From positions 14,124 through 36,522 of the forward strand of contig MGDB01000114.1 of the NCBI GenBank assembly GCA_001790645.1: a stretch of 22,399 nt of DNA. The letters run 5' to 3'. The notes under the pieces were generated by a model that searched no databases, had not been told where the DNA came from, and worked only from the letters and a program-made list of their open reading frames with translations. Position 1 is the first letter of the stretch; every line of letters starts with the position of its first letter. Of the stretch, positions 1-9,061 are shown in pieces. The position numbers and the translations under genes were made by a program. The stretch comes from Candidatus Schekmanbacteria bacterium GWA2_38_11. GTDB taxonomy: Bacteria; Schekmanbacteria; GWA2-38-11.

Positions 1-284
1 AGAAACTCGCACCATTTGGCATAGCAAACCCGGAACCAAATTTAATCTCATCTAATATACGAATTGAAGGCGAACCAAGAATTGTGGGGAAGGATCATTT
101 AAAATTAAAAATAATCCAGGATTCTACGGTATTTAACTCTATTGGTTTTAAAATGGGTGGCTCCTTTGATATTGGGCAACATTCTGAAACTTATCAGGTT
201 ATTTATTCCCCTTCTTTTAATAACTGGAATGGAAGGAAGGAGATTCAGCTGAAACTTAAGGGCCTGCGGAAATTGAACCAATAA
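1..284 (+). CDS. recJ: Single-stranded-DNA-specific exonuclease RecJ, C-terminal end (partial)
   Basis: This is the last 93 residues of a reading frame that enters from the left edge (frame begins at base 3) and stops with TAA at 282-284. It opens with KLAPFGIANPEPN, which matches the PFGxGNPEP signature of RecJ. It continues with VGKDHLKLKI, then an IGFKMG stretch, and ends in NNWNGRKEIQLKLKGLRKL, the usual close of the RecJ OB domain. RecJ is a 5'-to-3' exonuclease on single-stranded DNA used in recombination and mismatch/base-excision repair. The DHH and DHHA1 catalytic parts lie outside the window, so activity cannot be judged. A terminator follows 80 bases downstream, so recJ appears to be the last gene of its transcript. 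Identification is by motif recognition. Confidence 0.9.
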   Translation, partial: KLAPFGIANPEPNLISSNIRIEGEPRIVGKDHLKLKIIQDSTVFNSIGFKMGGSFDIGQHSETYQVIYSPSFNNWNGRKEIQLKLKGLRKLNQ

Positions 285-364
285 ATCCGCAACTTTTCTC
301 TTGCTTTTTTTCAATAGATAATCTAAAAATAATTTAGGTTAAAACCAGGTGCGAGATAAAACAT

Positions 365-396
365 AAGAGTGGGTTTTCCCGCTCTTTTGTTTTTTG
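365..396 (+). terminator. Intrinsic terminator after recJ
   Basis: The 9-bp stem AAGAGTGGG (365-373) pairs with CCCGCTCTT (378-386), with one T-G wobble, around a TTTT loop. A T-rich tail (TTTTGTTTTTT) runs to about 395. This is a textbook rho-independent terminator. It separates recJ from the rimP-nusA-infB block. Confidence 0.85.
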
Positions 397-422
397 AAAT
401 TAGTTAGTCCAAAGAATATAGT
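394..422 (+). promoter_or_regulatory. Predicted sigma70-type promoter for the rimP-nusA-infB operon
   Basis: TTGAAA (394-399) and TATAGT (417-422) each match consensus at 5 of 6 positions and are 17 bp apart. The site starts in the T tail of the recJ terminator and points at rimP. It implies a leader of about 260 nt holding several hairpins. Predicted by eye only. Confidence 0.55.
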
Positions 423-488
423 TTTAAATATTATTCGATTAGGTAAAGACAGGTTTTGAGAGGTAGATGATAGGGTTGCTAATTAGAT

Positions 489-515
489 AAGGGACAGCCG
501 TAAAGGCTGTCCCTT
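489..515 (+). repeat. Perfect 11-bp hairpin in the rimP leader
   Basis: AAGGGACAGCC (489-499) pairs perfectly with GGCTGTCCCTT (505-515) around a GTAAA loop. The word GGGACAG recurs at 536-542 nearby. It has no T tail, so it does not look like a terminator. The stem-plus-short-loop design resembles the half-units of the two-hairpin elements found elsewhere in this window, so it may be a half-copy of another sequence class. Confidence 0.6.
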
Positions 516-581
516 GGGTGGAGAACAAAAATGCAGGGACAGGGCAAACCTTGGTAGATAATAGTTTAGGAGTACCAATAT

Positions 582-640
582 GGGTAGGTTAGGGTCTTCT
601 GACCTAACCTGCAGCGAGGTCTGGGGACCTCGCTCTATCC
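582..640 (+). repeat. Two-hairpin REP/BIME-like element (copy D) upstream of rimP
   Basis: This 59-bp unit has outer GGGTAG (582-587) and CTATCC (635-640), one change from perfect inversion. Hairpin 1 is AGGTTAGG (586-593) with CCTAACCT (603-610); adding inner TC/GA pairs gives a TTCT loop with one bulged G. Hairpin 2 is AGCGAGGTC (613-621) with GACCTCGCT (626-634), loop TGGG. The length and layout are the same as the units at 4606, 14961 and 18125, but the stem sequences differ. It lies in the predicted rimP leader, about 50 bases before the start codon. The 11-mer GGTCTTCTGAC (593-603) is also found at 14620-14630. Confidence 0.6.
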
Positions 641-688
641 TTAGTTTATACCATTTATAGCAGAAATGGCATTGCTTGATAGTGAATA

Positions 689-1150
689 ATGCTTGATATT
701 ACAGAAAAGGTAAAAGAGCTTCTTAGCCCGATTATTTCAGAAGAAGGGATAGAACTGGTAGAGATAAATGTCAAAAAGAGGAAAAGAGGATATCTTTTAA
801 GAATTTTTATTGATAAACAAGGTGGAATAAGTATAAATGACTGCGAAAATGTAAGTGAACAGCTTAGCAGGATACTTGATGTAGAGGACATATTCCCTGG
901 AAGCTTTATATTAGAGGTCTCATCTCCGGGGATAGATAGACCTCTTAAAACACCGGCAGATTTTAAAAGATGTCTTGGAAGATTAGTGAATATTTCGACT
1001 TGTGAGGCTGTTGAAGAGAAGGTCAGTTTTATAGGGAAAATTTTAGAGGTTACTTCCGATGGAGTTTTGTTAGAGCTTGAAGGAGAGGAGAGGTCGTTGG
1101 AGATTCCTTTTCCAATAATTGCAAAAGCCTCTCAGGAGATAAGGTTTTAA
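689..1150 (+). CDS. rimP: Ribosome maturation factor RimP
   Basis: A 153-residue protein of usual RimP length. RimP binds the 30S subunit and is needed for maturation of the S12/central-domain region. The N-terminal domain begins LDITEKVKELLSPIISEEG, followed by ELVEINVKKRKRGYLLRIFID. The family signature VSSPGIDRPLKTPADFKRCLG starts near residue 78 and is followed by an SH3-like C-terminal domain. The gene is immediately before nusA (4-bp gap), the standard arrangement in many phyla, and is the first gene of the operon after the promoter at 394-422. No Shine-Dalgarno sequence is visible before the ATG (GATAGTGAATA precedes it). The start was chosen because it gives the usual N-terminus. Confidence 0.95.
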   Translation: MLDITEKVKELLSPIISEEGIELVEINVKKRKRGYLLRIFIDKQGGISINDCENVSEQLSRILDVEDIFPGSFILEVSSPGIDRPLKTPADFKRCLGRLVNISTCEAVEEKVSFIGKILEVTSDGVLLELEGEERSLEIPFPIIAKASQEIRF

Positions 1151-1154
1151 ATTT

Positions 1155-2426
1155 ATGGGAAACGAGTTAGTTCAGGTTTTAGATCAGATAGGAAGAGACA
1201 AGGGTATTGATCGTAATATTCTTATCAATGCAATTGAATCTGCTGTCCTGTCTGCTTCAAGAAAAAAATACGGGAATATAGAGAATATTTTTGCCCGGTT
1301 CAATGAAAAGACCGGTGAGGTTGAACTCTATCTTACTAAGAAAATTGTTTCAGCAGTTGAAGACCCAAAGGCTGAGATTTCTCTTGATGAAGCGAGAAAA
1401 ATAAAGCCTTCAGCGTCTGCAGGAGAAGAACTGGAAGTAAAGTTAGAGTCAATTGATTTTGGAAGAATTGCTGCTCAAACTGCCAAACAGATAATTGTTC
1501 AGAAGGTAAGGGAGGCTGAAAGGGATCAAATATATAGCGAGTTTGTCCAGAAACAGGGCCAGGTAGTGAACGGGATTGTTCAGAAGATAGAGCAGGGAAA
1601 TATAATAATAGACCTTGTGAAGACCGAAGGTATCCTCCTGGTGAGGGAGCAGATAATAAAAGAGAGGTATAATAAAGGAGACCGTATAAGGGTCTATGTG
1701 CTGGAAGTAAAAATGGGTCCCAAAGGAGTCCAGATCCTCCTTTCCCGTACCCATCCTAACTTTTTAATAAAACTTTTTGAGATGGAAGTACCGGAGATAT
1801 ACCAGGGGATAGTAGAGATAAAAGGGGCGGCAAGGGATCCTGGCTGGAGGGGAAAAATTGCGGTGCTTTCCCACGATTCTGATGTGGATGCTGTAGGAGC
1901 TTGTGTTGGGATGAAGGGTACAAGGGTTCAGGCAATTGTAAGGGAGCTTAGTGGTGAAAAAATCGACATAGTCAGGTGGTCAGCTAAGTATCAGGAATTT
2001 ATAACAAACGCCCTGAGCCCAGCACAAATTTCAAAGATAACCTTTGATGAAGGAAATAAAAGTGCTGAGGTTATTGTACCGGACGACCAATTGTCTCTTG
2101 CAATAGGCAGGAAGGGACAAAATGTTAAACTTGCAAGTAAACTGACCGGACTGCATCTTGCTATTTTTGGTCAGAGCGAATTAGAAAATAAAAAAGAGGA
2201 AAAAAAAGCGAAGGAGCTTGATGATAAAAATGCTCTTGCAAAGCTTGAAAATGTTGGTACAAAAATAGCAGAAGCCTTATTTGAAAAAGGTTACAAGGAT
2301 ATTGATTCCATTGTAAACTCAACAGTAGAAGATTTATGCTCCGTGCCGGGTATCGGAAAAAAGAAAGCAGAGGCCTTGATTGAATCAGCTAAAAAAATAA
2401 AGCAAAACCAGGAGATCAATAATTGA
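1155..2426 (+). CDS. nusA: Transcription termination/antitermination factor NusA
   Basis: A 423-residue NusA. The N-terminal RNA-polymerase-binding domain (about 1-125) includes [17 protein letters not shown]. An S1 domain follows (about 130-200, from [20 protein letters not shown]). Two KH domains follow: the first has [15 protein letters not shown] and the second [20 protein letters not shown]. After a lysine-rich linker there is a helix-hairpin-helix C-terminal region (about 360-415: [17 protein letters not shown] and [18 protein letters not shown]). NusA binds elongating RNA polymerase and modulates pausing, termination and antitermination. Only a weak AAGG lies upstream at 1141-1144, so translation may be coupled to rimP. 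The 3' end overlaps infB by 4 bases (TTGA). Confidence 0.97.
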   Translation: MGNELVQVLDQIGRDKGIDRNILINAIESAVLSASRKKYGNIENIFARFNEKTGEVELYLTKKIVSAVEDPKAEISLDEARKIKPSASAGEELEVKLESIDFGRIAAQTAKQIIVQKVREAERDQIYSEFVQKQGQVVNGIVQKIEQGNIIIDLVKTEGILLVREQIIKERYNKGDRIRVYVLEVKMGPKGVQILLSRTHPNFLIKLFEMEVPEIYQGIVEIKGAARDPGWRGKIAVLSHDSDVDAVGACVGMKGTRVQAIVRELSGEKIDIVRWSAKYQEFITNALSPAQISKITFDEGNKSAEVIVPDDQLSLAIGRKGQNVKLASKLTGLHLAIFGQSELENKKEEKKAKELDDKNALAKLENVGTKIAEALFEKGYKDIDSIVNSTVEDLCSVPGIGKKKAEALIESAKKIKQNQEINN

Positions 2427-4576
2427 AAAGTGTAAGAGTTCACCAGTTAGCAAAAAAGTTGGGTATTTCCAGCGCTGATCTGATAGAAAAGTTAAAGCCG
2501 GAGGGGATAGAGATTTCAAGCCATATGAATGCCCTGGACGAAAATACGTGCCGCCTGGTTGAGGAAATTTTTAAGAAGGGAAAAAAGGAAAAAGCTCCGG
2601 ATCAGAAAACTAAAAAATCTGCTGCTGTTCCTAAAGAAGGTGCAGTTGCAAAAAAAAGAGCTAAGAAACCAGAAAAGGCTAAGGCTGCAAAAGAGCCGGA
2701 GCCTGAACCTGAGCAGGTTGAACTGAAAGAAGAAAAGGTATCTCCTGTGAAAGAAACTGCAGAAGTTATTCAATCAATGCCTGAAGCTGAGCAACCAATC
2801 CATCCTTTGCCAGAACCGGAAGTTAAGGAGAATATTATAGAGCTTTCTGAGTCTGTTACTGTGAAGGAGCTTTCAGAAAAGCTTAACACGGAGCCAAAAG
2901 ATATTATAAAAAATTTAATGGGCATGGGTATGATGGCATCCATCAATCAGCTGGTGGACCTGGAGACAGCGAAAACCCTGGCTAAAAGCTACGGGTTTGA
3001 TGTACGGGTTGATTCCCTTAATGATGAGTCTTTAATTTATGAATCCAAGAAGGATGAAGAAAACCTTCAGCCGCGGCCTCCTGTTGTAACTATTATGGGA
3101 CACGTAGATCACGGGAAGACGTCGCTTCTGGATGCTATAAGACAGACAAATATAATAGGAAGCGAGTTTGGAGGAATAACCCAGCACATCGGGGCCTACC
3201 ATGTAGAGCTTGAAAAAGGGAACATTGTTTTTCTGGATACACCGGGGCACCAGGCCTTTACCGCGATGCGGGCAAGAGGAGCTCAGGTAACAGACATAGT
3301 TGTTCTTGTGGTAGCTGCCGATGACGGCGTAATGCCCCAGACCGTAGAGGCCCTAAACCATGCCAAAGCAGCAAAAGTCCCGATAATTGTAGCGGTAAAT
3401 AAAATTGATAAACCAAATGCGGATCCAAAGAAGGTAAGACAGGCATTGAGCGATTATAGCATTGTTCCTGAAGAATGGGGAGGAGATGCGATTTTCGTTG
3501 AAGTTTCAGCAAAAAAACGGATGGGGATTGAAGAGCTTCTGGAAATGATCCTGTTACAGGCTGAAATGTTAGAGCTGAAGGCAAACCCAAGCCGCAGAGC
3601 AGTTGGTACGGTTATTGAAGCAAAACTGGACAGAGGCCGCGGACCAGTCGCAACGATTCTTATCCGGGCCGGGACATTGAAAGTTGGCGATCCGTTTGTA
3701 ACAGGCATTCATTGGGGTAAGGTACGTGCAATGATTAATGATGTGGGCAAAAAAATTTATTTTGCAACACCATCAATTCCTGTTGAAGTGTTAGGGATGT
3801 CCGGAGTACCCCAATCAGGAGATTCTTTTGTTGTTGTTGAGGACGATAAAAAAGCAAGGCAGATAAGCCTTCTGAGGCAGCAAAAACAGAGAGAAATATC
3901 CCTTGCAAAATTAAGTAAGATAACACTTGAGGACCTTTATAACCAGATTAAACAGGGTTCTGTTAAAGAACTAAGAATAATTTTAAAGAGTGATGTCCAG
4001 GGCTCTGCACAGGCTCTGAGAGATTCACTGGAAAAACTGTCTACGGATGCTGTAAGGTTGGAGATAATTCACTCGGCGACAGGAGGTGTAACAGAAAGCG
4101 ATGTTATACTCGCCTCAGCTTCAAATGCAATAATAATAGGCTTCAATATCAGACCTGAAGTAAAAGCGTCTCAGCTCGCAGAAAAAGAAGGGGTTAACAT
4201 GCGCTTTTATTCAGTCATCTATGACGCTGTAAATGATATTAAAGCTGCAATGGAAGGATTGCTGGAACCAACTTATAAAGAAAAAGTTATTGGGAGAGCC
4301 GAGGTCAGGGAAGCGTTTAATATTCCTAAAATTGGAACTATTGCCGGTTGTTATATAGTTGATGGTAAGGTTACAAGAAGTTCTCAGGCGAGGCTTGTAC
4401 GGGATAATGTTGTAGTTTATGAGGGCAAAATTACTTCGCTCAGACGGTTTAAGGATGATGCTAAGGAAGTTATGACTGGCTATGAATGTGGAATCGGTTT
4501 AGAAAATTTCAATGATATTAAAGTCAGCGATATTATTGAATCATATATTCAGGAAAAGGTTGTAAAGAAACTTTAA
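2423..4576 (+). CDS. infB: Translation initiation factor IF-2
   Basis: A 717-residue IF-2, the GTPase that brings initiator tRNA to the 30S subunit. Two IF2_N modules flank a Lys/Glu/Pro/Ala-rich linker: [20 protein letters not shown] near the start and [19 protein letters not shown] at about 145-163. The GTPase domain has G1 GHVDHGKTS (about 226-234), G3 DTPGHQAF and G4 NKID, followed by the beta-barrel and the C-terminal IF2 domains. The start is TTG at 2423, overlapping the nusA stop (TTGA). AGGAG at 2410-2414 with 8-nt spacing supports it strongly. No ATG gives the proper IF2_N start, so this is a rare-start, translationally coupled gene. It is followed by a two-hairpin repeat rather than a T-tailed terminator. 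Confidence 0.97.
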   Translation: MKSVRVHQLAKKLGISSADLIEKLKPEGIEISSHMNALDENTCRLVEEIFKKGKKEKAPDQKTKKSAAVPKEGAVAKKRAKKPEKAKAAKEPEPEPEQVELKEEKVSPVKETAEVIQSMPEAEQPIHPLPEPEVKENIIELSESVTVKELSEKLNTEPKDIIKNLMGMGMMASINQLVDLETAKTLAKSYGFDVRVDSLNDESLIYESKKDEENLQPRPPVVTIMGHVDHGKTSLLDAIRQTNIIGSEFGGITQHIGAYHVELEKGNIVFLDTPGHQAFTAMRARGAQVTDIVVLVVAADDGVMPQTVEALNHAKAAKVPIIVAVNKIDKPNADPKKVRQALSDYSIVPEEWGGDAIFVEVSAKKRMGIEELLEMILLQAEMLELKANPSRRAVGTVIEAKLDRGRGPVATILIRAGTLKVGDPFVTGIHWGKVRAMINDVGKKIYFATPSIPVEVLGMSGVPQSGDSFVVVEDDKKARQISLLRQQKQREISLAKLSKITLEDLYNQIKQGSVKELRIILKSDVQGSAQALRDSLEKLSTDAVRLEIIHSATGGVTESDVILASASNAIIIGFNIRPEVKASQLAEKEGVNMRFYSVIYDAVNDIKAAMEGLLEPTYKEKVIGRAEVREAFNIPKIGTIAGCYIVDGKVTRSSQARLVRDNVVVYEGKITSLRRFKDDAKEVMTGYECGIGLENFNDIKVSDIIESYIQEKVVKKL

Positions 4577-4605
4577 TAAAACAATCAAAGCTATTGAGGG
4601 TAGAG

Positions 4606-4663
4606 GAGGCTTTAGCCTCCTTATTTTATGAGCGACTAAAGTCGCCCCTACCCACCTGTTAGC
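4606..4663 (+). repeat. Two-hairpin REP/BIME-like element (copy A) after infB
   Basis: A 58-bp unit with perfect outer inversion GGGTAG (4608-4613) / CTACCC (4658-4663). Inside are two tetraloop hairpins: AGGAGGC-TTTA-GCCTCCT (4614-4631) and GCGAC-TAAA-GTCGC (4642-4655 region), joined by an AT-rich spacer. By my alignment it is 50/58 identical, with no gaps, to the unit at 14961-15018. GTAG next to a hairpin and a mirror-image second hairpin are the hallmarks of REP/BIME elements mobilised by RAYT (Y1-type) transposases. No such transposase is present here. Confidence 0.75.
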
Positions 4664-4671
4664 AGGGTTAG

Positions 4672-4691
4672 AAAACCCTGCCTATCTGATA
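4672..4691 (+). repeat. Single hairpin next to copy A
   Basis: GCAGGGTT (4672-4679) pairs perfectly with AACCCTGC (4684-4691), loop AGAA, flanked by TTAG on the left and CTATC on the right. It sits 8 bases after the two-hairpin unit at 4606-4663. It looks like a half-unit of the same structural family with another stem sequence. Together they fill most of the infB-ylxP gap. Confidence 0.6.
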
Positions 4692-4727
4692 TAGAGAAGT
4701 TGTTTTACATATTTAGTTTAGTTATCC

Positions 4728-5009
4728 ATGGTCATTGGAGCCTGTAAAATAGTATTAAGAATTCCCGACAGCCAATCACTAAAAAGCAAAAGGTACATTG
4801 TCCGTAAGATAAAAGACCGGGTAAGGCATAGATTCAACGTTTCAATATCAGAAGTCGATGACCAGGATCTATGGCAGGTCACATCTATTGGATTTGCAAC
4901 GGTTAGCAATGACCGGAAAATAGTTCAGAGCACTCTTGATCAGGTAGTTAATATGGTTGAAGATATGGGAGTCGGCGAACTCCTGGATTATACTATAGAA
5001 ATTTTATAA
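4728..5009 (+). CDS. ylxP: DUF503 / YlxP-family protein
   Basis: A 93-residue protein matching the DUF503 family. It begins MVIGACKIVLRIPDSQSLKSK, followed by RYIVRKIKDRVRHRFNVSISEVDDQDLWQ and a C-terminal VVNMVEDMGVGELLDY. Family proteins (Bacillus YlxP) lie between infB and rbfA, as here, and are linked to ribosome or RNA metabolism. The exact function is not established. I took the ATG at 4728; it is preceded by TTAGTTATCC with no Shine-Dalgarno sequence. The gaps on both sides (about 150 and 300 bp) are filled by repeats, so the operon may be split here or transcribed through the repeats. Confidence 0.88.
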   Translation: MVIGACKIVLRIPDSQSLKSKRYIVRKIKDRVRHRFNVSISEVDDQDLWQVTSIGFATVSNDRKIVQSTLDQVVNMVEDMGVGELLDYTIEIL

Positions 5010-5031
5010 ATACTTTTAACGAACTACCTTA

Positions 5032-5250
<219 letters not shown>

Positions 5251-5306
5251 GATTGCAAATTAAAATTTAGGATTTAGAAATTAAGATTTAATTATCCATT
5301 TATTTT

Positions 5307-5666
5307 ATGAGGTACAAACGGATTGACAGAATTAATGAGCTTCTTCATGAAGAGGTGGCAGATATCCTGTTTAAGGAGATCAAGGACCCGAGGATAGGCT
5401 TTATTACAATAACGGCCGTGGAGACTACCTATGATTTATCCCATGCTAAAGTTTTTGTCAGTATCATGGGAGAAGAAAAGGACAGAGAACTGACTATCCA
5501 GGGCTTGAAGAGTGCGACGGGTTATTTAAGGGCGAAACTGAAAAAAAGAGTCAACTTCCACAGAATCCCCGAGATAGAATTTGTCTATGACTCTTCTATA
5601 GAGTACGGAGACCGTATAGACAGGATACTTCAGGAGCTTAAGAAAAAAGAAAGTTGGGAGAAATGA
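5307..5666 (+). CDS. rbfA: 30S ribosome-binding factor RbfA
   Basis: A 119-residue protein of normal RbfA length. RbfA is a KH-fold cold-shock protein needed for 16S rRNA 5'-end maturation. It begins MRYKRIDRINELLHEEVADIL. The signature KEIKDPRIGFITITAVETT is at about 43-61, followed by DLSHAKVFVSIMG, and the end is RIPEIEFVYDSSIEYGDRID, as in the family. No Shine-Dalgarno sequence is visible (ATTTATTTT before the ATG). The gene overlaps the next one by ATGA at 5663-5666, so the pair should be translated together. Confidence 0.95.
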   Translation: MRYKRIDRINELLHEEVADILFKEIKDPRIGFITITAVETTYDLSHAKVFVSIMGEEKDRELTIQGLKSATGYLRAKLKKRVNFHRIPEIEFVYDSSIEYGDRIDRILQELKKKESWEK

Positions 5667-6622
5667 AAAAGGCAGTGGAAGCAATCAGAATATCAAAAAG
5701 TTTCCTTTTAACTACCCACCGGAATCCGGATGGCGATGCCATAGGATCAGAATTGGCATTGGCTATGGCTTTATGGAAAATGGGCAAGACTGCAACCATA
5801 AAAAACCTGCATGCCGTTCCTGGGAATCTGATGTTTCTTCCTTATGTAAATAAAATTCATCAGACCTGCAAAGTCGGCGAGTGTTATGATATAGCCGTAC
5901 TTATAGACTGTGAAAACCTGGAGAGATGCGGAAATATCTTTAGCTCTGAAAACTACAAAACTGCCCTGATAAATATTGACCATCATATCTCTAATCAGAA
6001 TGGAAGTGACTATGACATTGTCAATAGTTGTTCCTCATCAACTGCTGAAATGGTATACCGGATAATTAAGGAGTTAGATGTAGAGATTGACAAGGAGATT
6101 TCCACGTGCCTGTTTACGGGTATTTTTGCAGATACAGGAGGTTTCAGATATTCGAATTCAACTCCAGCAGCGTTTGAAATTGCGTCTGAATTAATGAACT
6201 ACAATATTGATCCCTTGGAAATTTCCCTGAACCTCTATGAAAGCAAGTCCTTTCAGTCTCAAAAACTTCTTGGACTGGTTCTTAATAACTTAGAGATCAG
6301 TAATGATAACAAAATATCATGGCTGACTCTTACAAAGGATTTTTTCAAAAAAACAGGAACATCCCCATCTGATGCTGAGGGGTTCATTAACTTTGCAAGA
6401 GAGATAAAGAGTGTTGAAGTAGCCCTGATGTTCAGGGAGATCGGTGAAAGCAAAGTGAAGGTAAGTTTCAGGTCAAAGGGGAGTATAAACGTTGCTGAAA
6501 TCGCAAAAAATTTTGGAGGCGGAGGTCATAAGAATGCTGCCGGGTGCGTAATGGATGGCAGCATGAAGGAAGTGCAAGACATGGTCATAGGGTCAATAAA
6601 GATACCGGTTTCCGAGAATTAG
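5663..6622 (+). CDS. nrnA: DHH-family phosphoesterase, NrnA type (nanoRNase / pAp phosphatase)
   Basis: A 319-residue protein. The family hydrolyses short oligoribonucleotides and 3'-phosphoadenosine 5'-phosphate using two Mn ions. Visible motifs in order are THRNPDGDAIGSELAL near the start, VLIDCENLERCG, the DHH motif INIDHHISN, and FADTGGFRYSN. Near the C-terminus is the DHHA1 signature FGGGGHKNAAGC. All metal-ligand motifs look intact. I chose the ATG at 5663, which overlaps the rbfA stop (ATGA). A TTG in frame at 5654 would add three residues and cannot be excluded. The position after rbfA is common, and the gene likely closes the operon. It could have somewhat different substrate preference, such as c-di-AMP products. 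Confidence 0.88.
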   Translation: MKKAVEAIRISKSFLLTTHRNPDGDAIGSELALAMALWKMGKTATIKNLHAVPGNLMFLPYVNKIHQTCKVGECYDIAVLIDCENLERCGNIFSSENYKTALINIDHHISNQNGSDYDIVNSCSSSTAEMVYRIIKELDVEIDKEISTCLFTGIFADTGGFRYSNSTPAAFEIASELMNYNIDPLEISLNLYESKSFQSQKLLGLVLNNLEISNDNKISWLTLTKDFFKKTGTSPSDAEGFINFAREIKSVEVALMFREIGESKVKVSFRSKGSINVAEIAKNFGGGGHKNAAGCVMDGSMKEVQDMVIGSIKIPVSEN

Positions 6623-6654
6623 CGATGTGAACTTAAAAAATTGCAAAATAAATC

Positions 6655-6793
6655 CAACCCTTAGATAAACTCAGGGTTGATCCTGAGCAAAGCCGAATGG
6701 ATAAAATTTCAAAATGTAAAACCAAATATTTTAACATTTGGTATTTGAGCTTTGAGTTTATTTTGGATTTTGAGCTTTGGCATTTAGTATTAT
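6655..6793 (+). repeat. Degenerate palindromic AT-rich spacer between nrnA and uvrB
   Basis: The 213-bp gap has no ORF. It holds CAACCCT/AGGGTTG (6655-6661, 6673-6679), CTCAGG/CCTGAG (6670-6675, 6682-6687) and ACCAAAT/ATTTGGT (6721-6727, 6736-6742). A low-complexity run rich in TTTGAG/TTTGGATTTTGAG follows. It resembles the AT-rich inverted-repeat spacers at 15951-16140 and 19345-19476, but is more decayed. Confidence 0.4.
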
Positions 6794-6835
6794 CTTAAGA
6801 GACTTTTAGGATACTCGCTTTTATGAATATTGGTT

Positions 6836-8842
6836 ATGGATAGATTCACCCTCATATCTCCTTTTAAGCCAAAAGGAGACCAACCAAAGGCAATTGAGAG
6901 GTTAAACCAGGGGATCAGAGCAAATAAAAAACATCAAGTCCTCTTAGGAGTAACAGGTTCAGGTAAAACTTTTACAATCGCAAAGGTTATAGAAGAAATT
7001 CAGAAGCCGACCTTAGTAATTGCCCACAACAAAACTTTAGCTGCCCAGCTCTACACAGAGTTCAAGGAATTTTTTCCGGAGAATGCAGTTCAATATTTTG
7101 TCAGCTACTATGACTACTATCAGCCAGAAGCCTATATCCCACAAACTGATACCTATATAGAAAAAGAGACTTCCATAAATGAAGAAATTGATAAATTGCG
7201 ACACCGTGCTACGAAAGCCTTGTTTGAACGAAGGGATGTAATCATAGTAGCAAGCGTCTCGTGTATATATGGTCTTGGTTCCCCTGAGAGTTATCATAAA
7301 ATGCACCTCCCTCTTGAAAAAGGGCAAAGGATAGAAAGGAATGAAATTTTAAAGAGGCTTGTGGGGATACAGTATTCGCGAAATGATATTGATTTTCACA
7401 GAGGAACATTCAGGGTCAGGGGAGATGTTATTGACCTGTTTCCAGCATATGAAGATAACCCCATACGCATTGAACTTTTTGGTGATGAAATAGAAAGGAT
7501 AAGAGGAATTGATTTGATAAAGTCCAAGCCAACAAGGGAGATCGAGAAAATTGCTATCCATCCAAACAGTCACTATGTAACTTTTCCTGAAAGAATGAAA
7601 ATTGCCCAGGAAGAGATTTTGATGGAATTAGAACAGAGAGTAGAGTGGTTTAAAAACCAGAATAAATTACTTGAAGCCCAGAGGCTATATCAGCGGACAA
7701 TGTTTGACTTAGAGATGATTAAGGAGATAGGCTTTTGCCAAGGGATAGAAAACTATTCCCGTTACCTTGACGGCAGAAGTCCCGGGGAACACCCTCATAC
7801 TTTGCTGGACTACTTTTCGGAAGACGCATTATACATAATAGATGAAAGCCATGTAACAGTTCCACAGATAGGGGGAATGTACTGGGGGGACAGGTCGAGA
7901 AAGATGACCCTTGTTGAATTCGGGTTTCGCCTGCCATCTGCCCTGGATAACAGGCCGTTAAATTTTGAAGAGTTCGAGATAAAAATACCACAGGTAATAT
8001 ATGTTTCAGCTACTCCAGGGCCTTATGAACTTGAAAAGTCAAGAGGAGAAATAGTTGAACAGATTGTCAGGCCCACAGGACTAAAAGACCCTGAAATAGT
8101 AATAAAACCTGTTTCTTCTCAGGTAGATGATCTTTTAAATGAAATAAGACTCTGTATAGAAAAGAATGAAAGGGTTTTGGTTACTACCCTTACTAAAAGA
8201 TCAGCCGAGGATTTAGCTGATTATTACAGGGAATTGGGAATAAGGGTAAAGTATCTCCATTCTGAAATAGAAACCCTTGAGCGGATTGAGATTATCAGGG
8301 ATCTGCGCCTTGGTAAATTTGATGTATTAATTGGAATAAATCTTTTAAGGGAGGGGCTGGATATACCTGAAGTATCCCTTGTGGCAATACTTGATGCTGA
8401 TAAAGAGGGATTTTTACGTTCAGAAACATCTCTTATCCAGACCTCTGGCAGAGCAGCAAGAAATATTTCAGGCAAGGTAATAATGTATGCTGATACTATT
8501 ACAGGTTCCATAAAAAGAGCTGTTGAAGAGACTGAGAGGAGGAGAGAAGTTCAAAGAATATATAACGAGGAACATAACATTACTCCGGAGTCAATAAAAA
8601 AATCTATCTCTGACATATTTATAAGTATCTGCGAAGCAGACTACTATACAGTTCCTTTAGAGGTTGAGGAAGAGATGGAACCTCTATATGGGGATATTGA
8701 AAACCAGATTGTAATTCTTGAAGAAAATATGCGCAAAGCCGCCAAAAAGCTCGAGTTTGAAAAGGCAGCAATGATAAGAGATAAAATCAAGGAACTCAGA
8801 AGTACAACCTTAAAAAAGAAAAAGACTTTCAAAATACAATAG
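6836..8842 (+). CDS. uvrB: UvrABC system protein B (excinuclease helicase subunit)
   Basis: A 668-residue UvrB, the damage-verifying helicase of nucleotide excision repair. The N-terminus [20 protein letters not shown] is typical. Walker A is GVTGSGKT. The [19 protein letters not shown] segment (here [15 protein letters not shown]) marks the beta-hairpin region. [20 protein letters not shown] contains the DEAD-like box. [11 protein letters not shown] is motif [23 protein letters not shown] and QTSGRAARN are motifs V and VI. The C-terminal UVR motif ([17 protein letters not shown]) contacts UvrC. The start at ATG 6836 gives the family N-terminus; TTG at 6830 is in frame. No Shine-Dalgarno sequence is visible. 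The last codons and the stop lie inside a 17-bp terminator stem. Confidence 0.97.
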   Translation: MDRFTLISPFKPKGDQPKAIERLNQGIRANKKHQVLLGVTGSGKTFTIAKVIEEIQKPTLVIAHNKTLAAQLYTEFKEFFPENAVQYFVSYYDYYQPEAYIPQTDTYIEKETSINEEIDKLRHRATKALFERRDVIIVASVSCIYGLGSPESYHKMHLPLEKGQRIERNEILKRLVGIQYSRNDIDFHRGTFRVRGDVIDLFPAYEDNPIRIELFGDEIERIRGIDLIKSKPTREIEKIAIHPNSHYVTFPERMKIAQEEILMELEQRVEWFKNQNKLLEAQRLYQRTMFDLEMIKEIGFCQGIENYSRYLDGRSPGEHPHTLLDYFSEDALYIIDESHVTVPQIGGMYWGDRSRKMTLVEFGFRLPSALDNRPLNFEEFEIKIPQVIYVSATPGPYELEKSRGEIVEQIVRPTGLKDPEIVIKPVSSQVDDLLNEIRLCIEKNERVLVTTLTKRSAEDLADYYRELGIRVKYLHSEIETLERIEIIRDLRLGKFDVLIGINLLREGLDIPEVSLVAILDADKEGFLRSETSLIQTSGRAARNISGKVIMYADTITGSIKRAVEETERRREVQRIYNEEHNITPESIKKSISDIFISICEADYYTVPLEVEEEMEPLYGDIENQIVILEENMRKAAKKLEFEKAAMIRDKIKELRSTTLKKKKTFKIQ

Positions 8843-8866
8843 TATTTTGAAAGTCTTTTATTTCCT
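8820..8866 (+). terminator. Intrinsic terminator overlapping the uvrB 3' end
   Basis: A perfect 17-bp stem: 8820-8836 (AAAAGACTTTCAAAATA) pairs with 8843-8859 (TATTTTGAAAGTCTTTT) around the 6-nt loop CAATAG. The loop includes the uvrB stop codon TAG. A T-rich tail follows. The A-rich run before the stem would serve as a tail on the other strand, but no minus-strand gene enters here. The last UvrB residues are therefore encoded by the ascending arm. Confidence 0.85.
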
Positions 8867-8972
8867 TACCAAAGAGTACATAGCGGTTATTTCGCTTGAC
8901 GGCATCTGTTTTTTTAATTAATTTTATTAAAAAGATATCTATTAGAGGCTCCTGAGTTTTTAAACTTGAATA

Positions 8973-9001
8973 TTGACACATGGTAAAAGGAGATATAAGT
9001 T
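8973..9001 (+). promoter_or_regulatory. Possible promoter for the CNNM/CorC-type gene
   Basis: TTGACA (8973-8978) is a perfect -35 box. The -10 could be TATAAG (8994-8999, 15-bp spacing) or TAAGTT (8996-9001, 17-bp spacing). It lies between the uvrB terminator and the gene at 9062, where a promoter is needed. Confidence 0.42.
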
Positions 9002-9061
9002 ATTTGAAATACTTGAGAAGGAAGGAGATACTTAACTTCTTTTTAATGAGGTTAAAAGAGT

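Noticed and set aside
84..284. A separate small gene starting at GTG 84
   Set aside because: The same frame is open to the left edge and the sequence before 84 already encodes the RecJ motif PFGIANPEP, so it is the end of recJ.
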